A stretch of DNA of 64,000 nucleotides from Spiribacter salilacus (GTDB lineage: Bacteria; Pseudomonadota; Gammaproteobacteria; Nitrococcales; Nitrococcaceae). Both the position numbers and the translations under genes were made by a program. The stretch is taken from assembly GCF_009649225.1 (NCBI RefSeq), contig NZ_WJPP01000001.1:124001-188000 (forward strand), in the 5' to 3' direction. The notes under the pieces were generated by a model that ran no database searches, was not told the origin of the DNA, and worked only from the letters and a program-made list of their open reading frames with translations. Each line of letters starts with the position of its first letter. The first letter of the stretch is position 1. This document shows, in pieces, positions 36,118-45,272 of this stretch.

Positions 36118-37659
36118 ATGATGAATTCTTCGATGACGATTGACCAGTGCCCAATGAGCTGGGTGGGTGATTGGGCGGGTCGGCGTGCTGCTTTAACGCC
36201 CGATCGACTGGCACTCATTGATGCAAGCTCCAATCAGAGCTGGAGTTATGCCGAGTTAAATCAAGCGGCTAACTGCCTGGCGCATTACCTCGTGGGTGAA
36301 GGCTTCGAGCAAGGCGACGTGATCGCGTTGATTGATGGCAACACAATTGCAAGCATCCTATTGTTTTTGGCCTGCGGAAAGTTGGGGTTAATTTTAGCGC
36401 CAGTGAGCTATCGCTTAGCGCCGGCAGAAATGGCCGCGCTTTTAGAACGAATTCATCCAAAACAAATCGTGACGGTATCGGCATACGTGCAACAGCTTGA
36501 GCACGCAGGTATTGAGCACTTGATCCTGACCTCGCAGCTACTATCAGCCGTTGAACCCCAAAGCCCCGCTCCCGATTGTAATCGTGCGCTGCCGTTGGAA
36601 GCGGTATGTCTTTATGTTCACACCGGCGGTAGTACCGGTCTTCCTAAAATTTGCAGGGTCACGCACCGACAAATGATTTGGAATGCCATCGAGCTACTCG
36701 TCTCCGCGCCAGAGGGGTTAAGCCACCGTCGCGAGCTTTTATTATTTCCACTGTTTCATATCGGGGGGTGGAACACGCTGTTACCTGTGCTCTATGGTGG
36801 CGGGTGTGTGGTGGTGCATGATGGCTTTGACCCAAACACCGTGTTGGCGCTCATTGAGCGCTATCAGATCAACCATTTTGGTGCGGTGGAAGCGATGCTC
36901 AATGCGCTTGTGGACGCACAGAATTTTGTAGGTGCCGATTTAACCAGCTTAAAAAGCATCACCACAGCAGGAGCCCCTTGTTCATCCTCTGCAATGGCGG
37001 CATTTTTTGATCGTCATATCACGGTGACGCAAGCTTACGGCTTAACCGAGGCCGGTCCCTCTAATTGCTTTAATTCTCCGCAGGATCAGGGCATTACCGA
37101 ATTACAAAACCAAACCGACACCATTGGCACGGGCTTTTACCACTGTGATCATCAAATTGTAGATCCAAATACTCAGCAAGTGCTCGGCCGTGGAGAGATT
37201 GGCGAGCTCTGGCTAAGAAGCCCACATGCCTTTGATGGCTACTTGGGTGATCCGCAAGCAACTTCCGCTCGCATCACTCAGGAAGGCTGGGTGCGCTCTG
37301 GCGATCTAGCATGGGAAGACGATCAAGGGAAACTGAGGATCGTGGGTCGTCTGGACAATGTGATTGTCTCCGGAGGTGAGAATATTTCGGCCGAGGAGAT
37401 TGAACAGGTACTGGTTAGGCATCCTGACATTCAGGCTGCGGTAGTATTTGGTGTTGCCGATCTGCAATGGGGCCAAGCGCCGGTTGCACAGGTCACTGTG
37501 AAGCACCAGACGAGTGAAGCTAGTATTCGCGCGTGGCTAGACAGCCGGCTTGCTCGGTTTAAACACCCACGCGTGATTGAATTTGTTGATCATTTGCCAC
37601 TAACCGGTGCCGGTAAGCTGGATAGACGCGCCGCTCAAAGAAGCTACGAGGAAAAATAA
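36118..37659 (+). CDS. AMP-forming acyl-CoA synthetase/ligase, substrate unknown
   Basis: An ANL-superfamily adenylating enzyme of 513 residues. The N-terminal domain (to about 400) has the P-loop YVHTGGSTGLPK (about 167-177), where the usual TSGTTGxPK reads HTGGSTGLPK; FPLFHIGGWN and AYGLTEAG follow. The C-terminal domain has VRSGDLAW, GRLDNVIVSGGENISAEEIE and the catalytic Lys in LTGAGKLDRR. Close relatives include medium-chain and aryl acyl-CoA synthetases. The first ATG is doubled at 36118; ATG 36154 is also possible. The stop overlaps the thiD start (TAATG), so thiD is translated with it. No thiamine role for such a ligase is known to me. Confidence 0.85.
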   Translation: MMNSSMTIDQCPMSWVGDWAGRRAALTPDRLALIDASSNQSWSYAELNQAANCLAHYLVGEGFEQGDVIALIDGNTIASILLFLACGKLGLILAPVSYRLAPAEMAALLERIHPKQIVTVSAYVQQLEHAGIEHLILTSQLLSAVEPQSPAPDCNRALPLEAVCLYVHTGGSTGLPKICRVTHRQMIWNAIELLVSAPEGLSHRRELLLFPLFHIGGWNTLLPVLYGGGCVVVHDGFDPNTVLALIERYQINHFGAVEAMLNALVDAQNFVGADLTSLKSITTAGAPCSSSAMAAFFDRHITVTQAYGLTEAGPSNCFNSPQDQGITELQNQTDTIGTGFYHCDHQIVDPNTQQVLGRGEIGELWLRSPHAFDGYLGDPQATSARITQEGWVRSGDLAWEDDQGKLRIVGRLDNVIVSGGENISAEEIEQVLVRHPDIQAAVVFGVADLQWGQAPVAQVTVKHQTSEASIRAWLDSRLARFKHPRVIEFVDHLPLTGAGKLDRRAAQRSYEEK

Positions 37660-38480
37660 TGACGCCCGCACGCATTTTAATTATCGCCGGATCAGACTCT
37701 GGAGGAGGGGCGGGTATTCAGGCCGACATTAAGGCGGTAACGGCGTTGCAAGGTTATGCGATGACGGCGGTAACTGCGGTTACCGCGCAGAATACGCTCG
37801 GTGTTCAAGCGGTTCACGGGTTACCCCCGGCATTAATTGATGCACAAATCCGCTCCGTACTGACTGATATTGGTGCCGATTGTTTAAAAACGGGAATGCT
37901 CCATTCCCCCGAAGTAATCACGACGGTGGCGCACTGTATTAAAGAGTTAGCAAGCGATGTGCCTTTGATAGTCGACCCGGTCATGGTGGCGCAAAGTGGC
38001 GATCGCCTAGTACCTCAAGAAGCGATGCAGGCGCTCATTGAACACCTCATTCCTAGAGCGACTTTGATTACCCCGAACATACCCGAAGCCGAAGCGCTGT
38101 TAGGGCAACCCATTGAATCAACAGCAGGTATGCGCGATGCAGCTGAGCAATTACTTTGCTTGGGATGTAAGGCGGTTTTACTGAAAGGAGGGCATCTGCG
38201 CTCTGCCCAATTAAAAGACGTGCTGGTCACCGATGGCGAGCACTTTGAGTGGATACATGAGCGCATCGATACAACCAGTGATCATGGTACGGGCTGCACC
38301 CTGGCCTCAGCCATTGCTGAGGGCGTGGGTCGAGGATTATCGTTAAAACATGCAATTGCTCGGGGGCAGGCGTATTTGCAAACTGCCCTGCGTGAGGCAG
38401 TGCCGCTAGGAAAAGGCCATGGACCTGTGAATCATCTTCACACCATTACGGCGTTTAAGACTGGCATAATAGAGCAATGA
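37659..38480 (+). CDS. thiD: Hydroxymethylpyrimidine/phosphomethylpyrimidine kinase
   Basis: ThiD phosphorylates HMP to HMP-P and HMP-PP in thiamine synthesis. The ribokinase-like fold is clear over 273 residues: IAGSDSGGGAGIQADIK near the N-terminus, VTAQNTLGVQAVH, LKTGMLHS, VDPVMVAQSGDRL, TPNIPEAEALLG and the anion-hole segment TTSDHGTGCTLASAIA. No thiE or kinase fusion partner is attached. It overlaps the upstream ligase by one base and the downstream regulator by 4 bp. Confidence 0.95.
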   Translation: MTPARILIIAGSDSGGGAGIQADIKAVTALQGYAMTAVTAVTAQNTLGVQAVHGLPPALIDAQIRSVLTDIGADCLKTGMLHSPEVITTVAHCIKELASDVPLIVDPVMVAQSGDRLVPQEAMQALIEHLIPRATLITPNIPEAEALLGQPIESTAGMRDAAEQLLCLGCKAVLLKGGHLRSAQLKDVLVTDGEHFEWIHERIDTTSDHGTGCTLASAIAEGVGRGLSLKHAIARGQAYLQTALREAVPLGKGHGPVNHLHTITAFKTGIIEQ

Positions 38481-38965
38481 TAAGTGTCTCTGCGAAAAGT
38501 CGGTATGCGGTCAGTGCGCTAATGCATTTAGCGATCCATAACTCCGCTGGGGCTGTCCCACTGGCAGAGGTATCGATTTGTCAGGGCATCTCGATGTCCT
38601 ATATTGATCAAATTTTCTGGCGTTTGCGGCGCGCCGGGCTTGTGCGGGGCACGCCTGGCCCCGGCGGGGGATACCGACTGGGCCGGCCGCCCGAAGATAT
38701 CTCGATCGCAGAGGTCATTGCCTTAATGGATGCGGAGCGCCCCCAACGCCGCGCTGAATCGCCAATGGCTGAACGGCTATGGGCTGAGCTTTCAACACGT
38801 ATTGAAAGCTATCTGGATGGTATCTCTTTGGCAGATTTCGTCGCTCGGCCCCAGGTACAAGAGGCGGTATTAAGTCAATATGCGGGGCGGCAGTGGCGCT
38901 GCGATGTGTGCGGCGCGTTGGCAACTCGGCAGCAGCCACCGAGTGGTGGGGTGAGCGCTCAATGA
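38477..38965 (+). CDS. Rrf2-family transcriptional regulator (IscR-like without the cluster cysteines)
   Basis: A 162-residue winged-helix regulator of the Rrf2 family, most like IscR in its DNA-binding half: [45 protein letters not shown] and the wing [21 protein letters not shown]. IscR binds its 2Fe-2S cluster through three Cys in the segment after the wing. Here that segment (about 82-100) has none. The only Cys are Cys35 in the recognition region and Cys142/Cys145 in a C-terminal WRCDVCG. A different ligand or redox switch is therefore likely if it senses anything. It overlaps fdxA (ATGA). Confidence 0.85.
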   Translation: MISVSAKSRYAVSALMHLAIHNSAGAVPLAEVSICQGISMSYIDQIFWRLRRAGLVRGTPGPGGGYRLGRPPEDISIAEVIALMDAERPQRRAESPMAERLWAELSTRIESYLDGISLADFVARPQVQEAVLSQYAGRQWRCDVCGALATRQQPPSGGVSAQ

Positions 38966-39282
38966 CCTATGTGGTCACTGAGCCTTGCATCCGTTGTCGT
39001 TACACAGACTGCGTTGAAGTTTGTCCTGTCGATTGCTTTCATGCGGGCCCCAGGAGCCTGGTGATTGATCCAGCGGTTTGTATTGATTGCGCGGTTTGTG
39101 TGCCGGAGTGTCCAGTCGAGGCGATTTACCCGGAGGATGAGCTGCCAGCCGACCAAGAGGAATTTATTGAAATCAACGCCCGGTTAGCACAGCAGTGGCC
39201 GGTCATCACCCGGCATGAACCACCGCCTAATGATGCCGACGAATGGGCGCAGATAAAAAACAAACGAGAATGGTTAGACTAG
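38962..39282 (+). CDS. fdxA: 7Fe-8S/8Fe-8S-type ferredoxin FdxA
   Basis: A 106-residue ferredoxin of the FdxA type. It begins [20 protein letters not shown], with the first cluster ligands among Cys9-Cys25, then [12 protein letters not shown] (Cys40, 43, 46, 50), and a long C-terminal extension ([16 protein letters not shown]) as in Azotobacter ferredoxin I. The frame is open 69 bp upstream inside the regulator gene, but ATG 38962 is the family start and overlaps the stop of that gene. It may pass electrons to an iron-sulfur enzyme such as IspG, encoded 6 bp away on the other strand; this is inference. Confidence 0.92.
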   Translation: MTYVVTEPCIRCRYTDCVEVCPVDCFHAGPRSLVIDPAVCIDCAVCVPECPVEAIYPEDELPADQEEFIEINARLAQQWPVITRHEPPPNDADEWAQIKNKREWLD

Positions 39283-39288
39283 CTGGCG

Positions 39289-40521
39289 CTAGGCCTTCTG
39301 TCCGTAGCGTTGTTCAACGTAGTCCTCGACAATCGCTTTAAACTCTTCGGCGATTTTCTCGCCCTTTAGCGTCACGGTCTTCTCTCCATCCACATACACC
39401 GGCGCAACGGGCTTCTCGCCGGTACCTGGCAGGCTGATGCCAATATCCGCTTGGCGACTTTCACCGGGACCATTTACCACACAGCCCATAACCGCCAGCG
39501 TCATTGATTCAACCCCGGGGTACTGATCTCGCCAAACGGGCATGCGTTCACGGACATGTGATTGGATATCATCCGCGAGTTCTTGAAACACGGTGCTGGT
39601 GGTTCGGCCGCAACCGGGGCAAGCAGCCACCAAAGGCGTAAAGCTACGCAGCCCCATGGTTTGTAGGATTTCTTGGGCCACAATGACTTCTTGGGTACGA
39701 TCGCCACCCGGCTCAGGCGTCAGCGAAATGCGGATGGTATCGCCTATACCTTGCTGCAAAAGTACCGCGAGCGCAGCAGACGAGGCAACAATGCCTTTAG
39801 AGCCCATGCCTGCTTCGGTAAGGCCCAGATGCAGTGGATAGTCGCAGCGGCCGGCAAGGTCTTGATACACCGCAATTAGGTCTTGCACCTTAGACATCTT
39901 GCAGGAAATGATGATGCGATCATGCGGAAGACCCATGGCCTCTGCGCGCTCTGCACTCTCGAGCGCAGATACCACAACGGCATCTTTGGTGACCGCATCC
40001 GGTGAACGTGGTGCTGAAAGTCGGGCGTTTTCATCCATCATGCGCGCTAGCAAATCTTGATCGAGGCTGCCCCAGTTAACGCCAATACGAATGGGGCGAT
40101 CAAAATCACGCGCCAATTCAATGATTTCCGCAAATTGGGGGTCTCGCCGACTGCCTTTGCCCACGTTGCCTGGATTGATGCGCAATTTGCCGAGCGCCTC
40201 ACCGCAAGCAGGAACAGATCTGAGTAACTTATGCCCATTAAAATGAAAGTCACCCACTAACGGGACATCAATTCCCATATCATCCAAGCGTTGGCGAATG
40301 GCGGGGACTGCTTGGGCGGCGGCCTCATTATTAACGGTAATTCGGACCAGTTCTGAGCCAGCGCGGGCCAACTCTGCCACCTGAATGGCAGTACGTATTT
40401 CATCGACCGTGTCGGTGTTGGTCATGGACTGCACAACAACCGGTGCTTGACCGCCTACCGTGACGTGGCCGACTTTGACCGGCACACTATGCCGACGCTG
40501 ATAACCTTCGATCTCTTGCAT
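39289..40521 (-). CDS. ispG: 4-hydroxy-3-methylbut-2-en-1-yl diphosphate synthase (alpha/beta-proteobacterial type)
   Basis: IspG opens the MEcPP ring to HMBPP with a 4Fe-4S cluster. The 410 residues are longer than the roughly 370 of E. coli and Pseudomonas IspG. The cluster Cys lie in [15 protein letters not shown] and [17 protein letters not shown]; the spacer between these motifs ([20 protein letters not shown]) and the [10 protein letters not shown] form are what I know from alpha- and betaproteobacterial IspG, not from gamma IspG, which reads CPSCSRQ or CPTCSRQ. The usual rodZ-ispG-hisS context is also missing. It is divergent from the glutathione transferase by 28 bp. Confidence 0.94.
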   Translation of the reverse strand: MQEIEGYQRRHSVPVKVGHVTVGGQAPVVVQSMTNTDTVDEIRTAIQVAELARAGSELVRITVNNEAAAQAVPAIRQRLDDMGIDVPLVGDFHFNGHKLLRSVPACGEALGKLRINPGNVGKGSRRDPQFAEIIELARDFDRPIRIGVNWGSLDQDLLARMMDENARLSAPRSPDAVTKDAVVVSALESAERAEAMGLPHDRIIISCKMSKVQDLIAVYQDLAGRCDYPLHLGLTEAGMGSKGIVASSAALAVLLQQGIGDTIRISLTPEPGGDRTQEVIVAQEILQTMGLRSFTPLVAACPGCGRTTSTVFQELADDIQSHVRERMPVWRDQYPGVESMTLAVMGCVVNGPGESRQADIGISLPGTGEKPVAPVYVDGEKTVTLKGEKIAEEFKAIVEDYVEQRYGQKA

Positions 40522-40549
40522 GGGATCTATGATAAACGATGGAGCAGAT

Positions 40550-41242
40550 ATGATCGACGTCTATAGTTGGCCGACACCAAATGGTCACAAAGTGCATATT
40601 GCACTAGAAGAGTTAGGGCTGGAATATCAAGTACATGGGGTGAATATTGGCAACGGTGACCAATTTAATGAATTGTTCCTCGAAATCAGCCCAAACAATA
40701 AAATACCGGCAATTACCGATGATCAGGGTCCTGATGGTAAGCCCATCTCAATCTTTGAGTCTGGGGCAATCTTGCTTTATTTAGCCGAAAAAACCGGTGA
40801 GCTAATGCCCGAAGAGCCCAGAGCGCGTTATTCGGTGTTGGAATGGCTCATGTTCCAAATGGGCGGCCTTGGCCCGATGCTCGGCCAAGCGCATCACTTT
40901 CGTCAGTATGCGCCAGAGCACATCGAGTATGCATTCAACCGGTATACCAATGAGGCAAGTCGACTTTATGGCGTATTAGATCGTCGTTTAGCCGATCGGG
41001 AATGGCTGGCTGCTGAGCGTTACACCATTGCCGATATTGCCTGTTTTCCGTGGATTCGCCCTTATGAAAACCAAGGCCAAGATTTAGCCGATTATCCAAA
41101 TTTGGCACGTTGGTTTAACGCGATCGCAGAACGGCCCGCGGTGCAGCGTGGTGTTGCCGTTTTAGCCGATGCTAGGCCACCGCAAATGGATGACAAGGCG
41201 CGTGAGCAGCTCTTTGGCGCGGCTCAATATCAGAAGCGATGA
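40550..41242 (+). CDS. Glutathione S-transferase family, YfcG/YghU-like disulfide-bond oxidoreductase
   Basis: A 230-residue nu-class glutathione transferase. [20 protein letters not shown] holds Thr9 and Asn11, which correspond to residues that contact glutathione in Yfc[28 protein letters not shown] and [15 protein letters not shown] are typical of YfcG, which reduces disulfides with two bound glutathiones. The ATG at 40550 has GGAG 5 bp upstream; an earlier frame start at 40520 overlaps the ispG start and has no homology. Its stop overlaps mazG by 4 bp. Confidence 0.9.
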   Translation: MIDVYSWPTPNGHKVHIALEELGLEYQVHGVNIGNGDQFNELFLEISPNNKIPAITDDQGPDGKPISIFESGAILLYLAEKTGELMPEEPRARYSVLEWLMFQMGGLGPMLGQAHHFRQYAPEHIEYAFNRYTNEASRLYGVLDRRLADREWLAAERYTIADIACFPWIRPYENQGQDLADYPNLARWFNAIAERPAVQRGVAVLADARPPQMDDKAREQLFGAAQYQKR

Positions 41243-42045
41243 GCCAATCTACCCCCATCGATGAGCTGGTAGCGGTTATGGCAAAACTTCGCGATCCTGA
41301 GGGCGGCTGCCCTTGGGATCGGGAGCAGACGTTTGAGTCTATTGTGCCGCACACCCTAGAAGAGGCCTATGAGGTGGCAGACGCCATTGAAAAAGGAGAT
41401 CGCGCTGCCATCTGCGATGAGTTAGGCGATTTGCTTTTTCAGGTTGTTTACTACGCCCAGCTTGGGTCAGAAGAGGGTGCGTTTGACCTCAATACGGTTG
41501 CTGCTGGCGTGCGCGATAAAATGATTCGGCGGCACCCACACGTTTTTGGCGAACGGACACTTCACACCGCAGCTGAGCAGCGAGAGACCTGGGAGGCCAT
41601 TAAAGCGATAGAAAGGGCAGATCGCGGCGAGCCAGCGCGCGCTAGTGCGTTGGATGGTGTTCCAATGGCATTACCGGCGCTAACGCGTAGCGCCAAGCTC
41701 CAAGCACGCGCCGCCAAGGTAGGTTTTGATTGGCCAGATATTGCTCCTGTTTTTGGCAAGATTCGTGAGGAACTCGAAGAACTAGAGCAGGCCGTAGCTG
41801 ATAACACCAATGTGGCTGAAGAGTTGGGCGACTTGTTACTGGCTACCGTTAATTTAGCCCGCAAACTCAAGGTTGATCCCGAGCAAGCTCTAAGAGAGGG
41901 AAATAGGAAATTTGAAAGGCGATTCAGCGCGTTAGAAGATATTCTTTCTAACGCGGGTGAAGCGTTAGAAACCGCTTCGTTTGAGCGGTTAGAAGCGGCC
42001 TATCAATTGGCAAAAGCGGCGGAAAAACCTAACCTACCAGAATGA
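41239..42045 (+). CDS. mazG: Nucleoside triphosphate pyrophosphohydrolase MazG
   Basis: MazG cleaves NTPs to NMPs and pyrophosphate and helps clear damaged or excess nucleotides. It has 268 residues (E. coli 263) with two MazG folds. The first has DPEGGCPWDREQTFES, EEAYEVADAI and DELGDLLFQVVYYAQ. The second has KVGFDWPDIAPVFGKIREELEELE and AEELGDLLLATVNLAR. The EExxE and ExxD metal motifs are kept in both. It starts within the transferase stop codon and overlaps lutC by 17 bp, convergent. Confidence 0.95.
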   Translation: MSQSTPIDELVAVMAKLRDPEGGCPWDREQTFESIVPHTLEEAYEVADAIEKGDRAAICDELGDLLFQVVYYAQLGSEEGAFDLNTVAAGVRDKMIRRHPHVFGERTLHTAAEQRETWEAIKAIERADRGEPARASALDGVPMALPALTRSAKLQARAAKVGFDWPDIAPVFGKIREELEELEQAVADNTNVAEELGDLLLATVNLARKLKVDPEQALREGNRKFERRFSALEDILSNAGEALETASFERLEAAYQLAKAAEKPNLPE

Positions 42046-42691
42046 CAAATAGCTGACGGGGGCCATGCGCCCCTAACTGTAGGGTCTGTTCGATATCAGC
42101 GGTACGTGATGGCCCAGTAATGATGTTGACGGTGCGGGGCAAGGCACCATCGGCCCGCAATCGCACCCAAGCGTATTCCATATATTCAACAACCGCATCG
42201 GCGGAAAGCACCACAATATGTAGATCCGGTAGAAAGTTCAGCGTGGTTGGGCGATGGGGGCCAGAGGGCAAAACAATCGAACCACTCTCAGCAATCCCAG
42301 TATGCGCAACGGTGATCGCGGCCTTCCAGTATTGAGCATGGTCGATATTGCTAGAAACTTGCCACTCGGCGGGCCATGCCAACTGTTGTAAGGCAGGGTG
42401 CGGAGCAATTCCGACTGGCGCAGGATCGCTGCCTTGTAGCCCGGTTTTCAATGCGGCTTCAAAAGCCTCAAGTAGTTGAGACGAATCAGCAATGCGAATA
42501 CAAACCCCCGCGGCGGCTTCTAAGCGCTCGATAAAATGCTCTAAAATGGGCTCAGACCATTCAGGTCGAGGGGGTTCGCCTGAGAGTTGTAATTCTAGCT
42601 CGGCAAGCGCCTCTTCAGGTGTGCTTGCACGGTTGGCATCTAACGTATTTTGTAGGCGCTCAAAAAGGCCTTGTCGATCATTTTGGCTCAT
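42029..42691 (-). CDS. lutC: Lactate utilization protein LutC (LUD domain)
   Basis: The third protein of the LutABC L-lactate oxidation system, 220 residues. It shows the LUD fold: an N-terminal helical part (MSQNDRQGLFERLQ), VAHTGIAESGSIVLPSG (conserved AETGT/AESGS loop) and RTVNIITGPSRTADIEQTLQLGAHGPRQLFVILV, with the family GPSxTADIE and HGP motifs. The ATG at 42691 overlaps the lutB stop (ATGA); a frame extending to 42871 lies wholly within lutB and is spurious. Confidence 0.92.
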   Translation of the reverse strand: MSQNDRQGLFERLQNTLDANRASTPEEALAELELQLSGEPPRPEWSEPILEHFIERLEAAAGVCIRIADSSQLLEAFEAALKTGLQGSDPAPVGIAPHPALQQLAWPAEWQVSSNIDHAQYWKAAITVAHTGIAESGSIVLPSGPHRPTTLNFLPDLHIVVLSADAVVEYMEYAWVRLRADGALPRTVNIITGPSRTADIEQTLQLGAHGPRQLFVILVG

Positions 42692-44091
42692 TGGCGCTTT
42701 TTCCACTGTTGCTGAAAAGTGCCTGTGCGTGGAGGCAGGGGCAGATCTCGCGATTGCGTCCATCCCCCAGCAAATGGCAGCCGGCGCAACGACCCACGGC
42801 CAAGCCGCGCTAACGTTCCCATCGCCAAGCCGGTTAGCGCCTGATAAAGCGCAGGGCGGTTCGCAATCCAAGCCCAGGCCTGAATGCCCCAGCGCGCACG
42901 ACGCCCGGTTAACCCTTGGTCAAACTGATAGTCGCGCAGCCGCCGTATTAGCATCGGTAAACGGATTTTTACCGGGCAAACCGACTGGCAGTGGCCGTTT
43001 AAGGTGCAGGCATTGGGTAGGTCTTTAGACTGATCCAAACCCTGAATCATTGGGGTGAGTACCGCGCCCATTGGGCCAGGATAAACCCAGCCGTAGGCAT
43101 GCCCACCAATCGCACTATAAACCGGGCAATGATTCATGCAGGCCCCACAGCGGATACAACGCAACATTTCGCGAAACTCATTACCCAGCATCCCACTGCG
43201 TCCATTATCGATAAGCACGACATGAAATGCAGTGGGTCCATCGAGCTCGTCATCCCGGCGCGCGCCCGTCATAAAGCTGGTATAGGCGGTAAGCTGTTGG
43301 CCGGTGGCGCTTCGCGCTAACAATCTCAGCATGGTGCTCGCGTCCTCCAGCCTTGGCACCAGCTTTTCGATACCCGCAATGGCAATGTGAACATCAGGCA
43401 AACTGGTTGAGAGATCGGCGTTGCCCTCATTGGTGACGAGCGTAATCGTTCCGGTTTCAGCAATTAAAAAATTTGCACCACTGATGCCAATATCGGCACC
43501 CAAAAACTTCTCCCTGAGCACTTGGCGTGCCTCGTTGACCAGATCCGGTGTCTCCCGAAGCGGTCCATCGCTCTGTTGATGGTGATGGTGATTGAATAGG
43601 GCCGTAATTTCCGCCCGAGTTTTATGCACGGCCGGGGCGATAATATGACTGGGCGGTTCTTTAGCTAATTGAATAATATACTCACCCAGATCGCTTTCTA
43701 TGGTTTCAAACTCATCTTCAAGCGCCTGATTTATTGCAACTTCTTCGCCGGCCATGGTTTTAGCCTTGATGATTTGCTTAGCCTGAGCATCGCGGGCAAT
43801 TTGTAAAACAATTTTTTGGGCTGCATCAGCATTACTTGCGTAATGCACTTGGCCGCCGTTAGCAATTACGTTGCGCTCAAACTGCGTTAAGTAAACATCC
43901 AGATGGGCGAGGGTATGGTCTTTAATTTGACGGCCGCGTTCACGCAAGGCCTCGAAACGCGGCAGATCCAATAACGCCTTAGCGCGCTTATCAACAAATC
44001 CACCCCGAGCCTTTTTGAGTGCGGACTGAAGATTTTGGTCATCAAGGGCGTTCTTTGCCCGCGCAGTAAAATCTGCCTGTGCCGTCGCCAT
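42688..44091 (-). CDS. lutB: Lactate utilization iron-sulfur protein LutB
   Basis: LutB is the iron-sulfur subunit of the lactate oxidising complex, 467 residues. The N-terminal LUD domain includes GISGANFLIAETGTITLVTN. Two 4Fe-4S motifs follow, CIRCGACMNHCPVYSAIGG (about 310) and ACTLNGHCQSVCPVKI (about 360). The C-terminal helical tail is basic. It overlaps lutA and lutC, one base and 4 bp respectively. Electrons are thought to pass to a quinone or another acceptor; the exact route is not known in the family. Confidence 0.94.
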   Translation of the reverse strand: MATAQADFTARAKNALDDQNLQSALKKARGGFVDKRAKALLDLPRFEALRERGRQIKDHTLAHLDVYLTQFERNVIANGGQVHYASNADAAQKIVLQIARDAQAKQIIKAKTMAGEEVAINQALEDEFETIESDLGEYIIQLAKEPPSHIIAPAVHKTRAEITALFNHHHHQQSDGPLRETPDLVNEARQVLREKFLGADIGISGANFLIAETGTITLVTNEGNADLSTSLPDVHIAIAGIEKLVPRLEDASTMLRLLARSATGQQLTAYTSFMTGARRDDELDGPTAFHVVLIDNGRSGMLGNEFREMLRCIRCGACMNHCPVYSAIGGHAYGWVYPGPMGAVLTPMIQGLDQSKDLPNACTLNGHCQSVCPVKIRLPMLIRRLRDYQFDQGLTGRRARWGIQAWAWIANRPALYQALTGLAMGTLARLGRGSLRRLPFAGGWTQSRDLPLPPRTGTFQQQWKKRQ

Positions 44092-44879
44092 TAATCCTCC
44101 TCTCCAATGGCTGGGCCATCTGCCATATCAGCAAGAACTTCAATGGCATGGCGTGCGCGTATGGGTTTGCCTTGGCGACGCAAACGGCCTGCAATATTCA
44201 TTAAGCATCCCAGATCACCACCTAACACGGTTTCGGCGCCGGTTTGCTCAATATGATGAACTTTATCGCTGACCATGCGCGAGGAGATGTCGGGGTATTT
44301 GACACAGAATGTGCCCCCAAAACCGCAACAGGTGTCGGTCTCCTGCATTTCTTTAAGGGCTACATTGGCATTTTCGCAAAGCAGCTGACGGGGTTGTTCT
44401 TTAATTTTAAGGTGTCGCAAGCCGGAACAGCTATCGTGGTAAGTGACTGTTTCACTAAAGGAGGTTTCGGGCGCCGGTTTTTTAAGCACATCCACTAAAA
44501 AGCTCATGATCTCCCAAGTTCGGCCGGCAAGGGCAACCGCGCGGGCATAGTCATCTGAATTGGGTTCAAATAACCCGGGATACTTGCGGATTTGCCCGGC
44601 GCAGGAGCCGGATGGTGCAACCACGTAGTCGAAATTGCTAAAAGCATCAATGGTTTTTAAAGCGATGGCACGCGTATCAGCGATATCGCCACTGTTATAA
44701 GCAGGCTGACCACAGCAGGTTTGCGCCGTGGGTACTTCCACTCGGCAGCCAGCGTGTTCTAGTAACCTAACCGCCGCAAACCCCACCTGTGGTCTGAATA
44801 AATCAACTAAACAGGTAACGAACAGCCCCACATGTGGAGCGCTGTTAGCGGTGGCGTTAGGCAAATCTGCTTTGGGCAT
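44091..44879 (-). CDS. lutA: Lactate utilization protein LutA (CCG domains)
   Basis: A 262-residue protein with two cysteine-rich CCG domains, like GlpC/heterodisulfide reductase. VGLFVTCLVDLFRPQVGF and TAQTCCGQPAYNSGD form the first; TYHDSCSGLRHLKI and ETDTCCGFGGTFCVKYP the second. The ATG at 44879 has AGGAGGT 8 bp upstream, so the longer frame to 44963 is rejected; it would also run into the phhB start on the other strand. lutABC has no visible permease or LutR regulator here. Confidence 0.94.
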   Translation of the reverse strand: MPKADLPNATANSAPHVGLFVTCLVDLFRPQVGFAAVRLLEHAGCRVEVPTAQTCCGQPAYNSGDIADTRAIALKTIDAFSNFDYVVAPSGSCAGQIRKYPGLFEPNSDDYARAVALAGRTWEIMSFLVDVLKKPAPETSFSETVTYHDSCSGLRHLKIKEQPRQLLCENANVALKEMQETDTCCGFGGTFCVKYPDISSRMVSDKVHHIEQTGAETVLGGDLGCLMNIAGRLRRQGKPIRARHAIEVLADMADGPAIGEED

Positions 44880-44942
44880 TGCAGCCCACCTCCTGAAAGT
44901 GTTTGACTGATCAGTCCACGATAGCAAGTTTAGGGACTGATT

Positions 44943-45272
44943 ATGAGCTTGACCGAGAAACACTGCACCCCATGTCGTGGCGGCATTGATCCGATGGATC
45001 GTGCTCAGGCCGAGGCCATGCTGGCTGAAACCACGGGATGGGTGCTAAGCGACGATGCAACCCGTATTTCGCGACGATTTAAAACGAGTAACTTTGCAGA
45101 GGCCCAAGCCATTGCCAATGTGGCGGGCGATGTGGCCGAGCAAGAAGATCATCATCCAGAAATTCGCTTTAGCTGGGGCTACTGTGAAGTCGAAATCTAC
45201 ACGCATGCAATTGGTGGCCTGCATGAGAACGACTTCATCTATGCAGCCAAGGTAAACGCCGCAACAAGTTAG
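44943..45272 (+). CDS. phhB: Pterin-4a-carbinolamine dehydratase
   Basis: PhhB dehydrates 4a-hydroxytetrahydropterin, usually in support of phenylalanine hydroxylase, though no phhA is in the window. The 109 residues show the family core: [39 protein letters not shown] (the EDHHPEI catalytic His pair) and [18 protein letters not shown]. It is divergent from lutA by 63 bp and overlaps moaC by 4 bp, convergent. Confidence 0.92.
   Translation: MSLTEKHCTPCRGGIDPMDRAQAEAMLAETTGWVLSDDATRISRRFKTSNFAEAQAIANVAGDVAEQEDHHPEIRFSWGYCEVEIYTHAIGGLHENDFIYAAKVNAATS

Noticed and set aside
42692-42871. 60-codon extension of lutC
   Set aside because: It runs antiparallel-free within lutB in another frame and shows no LUD similarity; ATG 42691 overlaps the lutB stop as expected.
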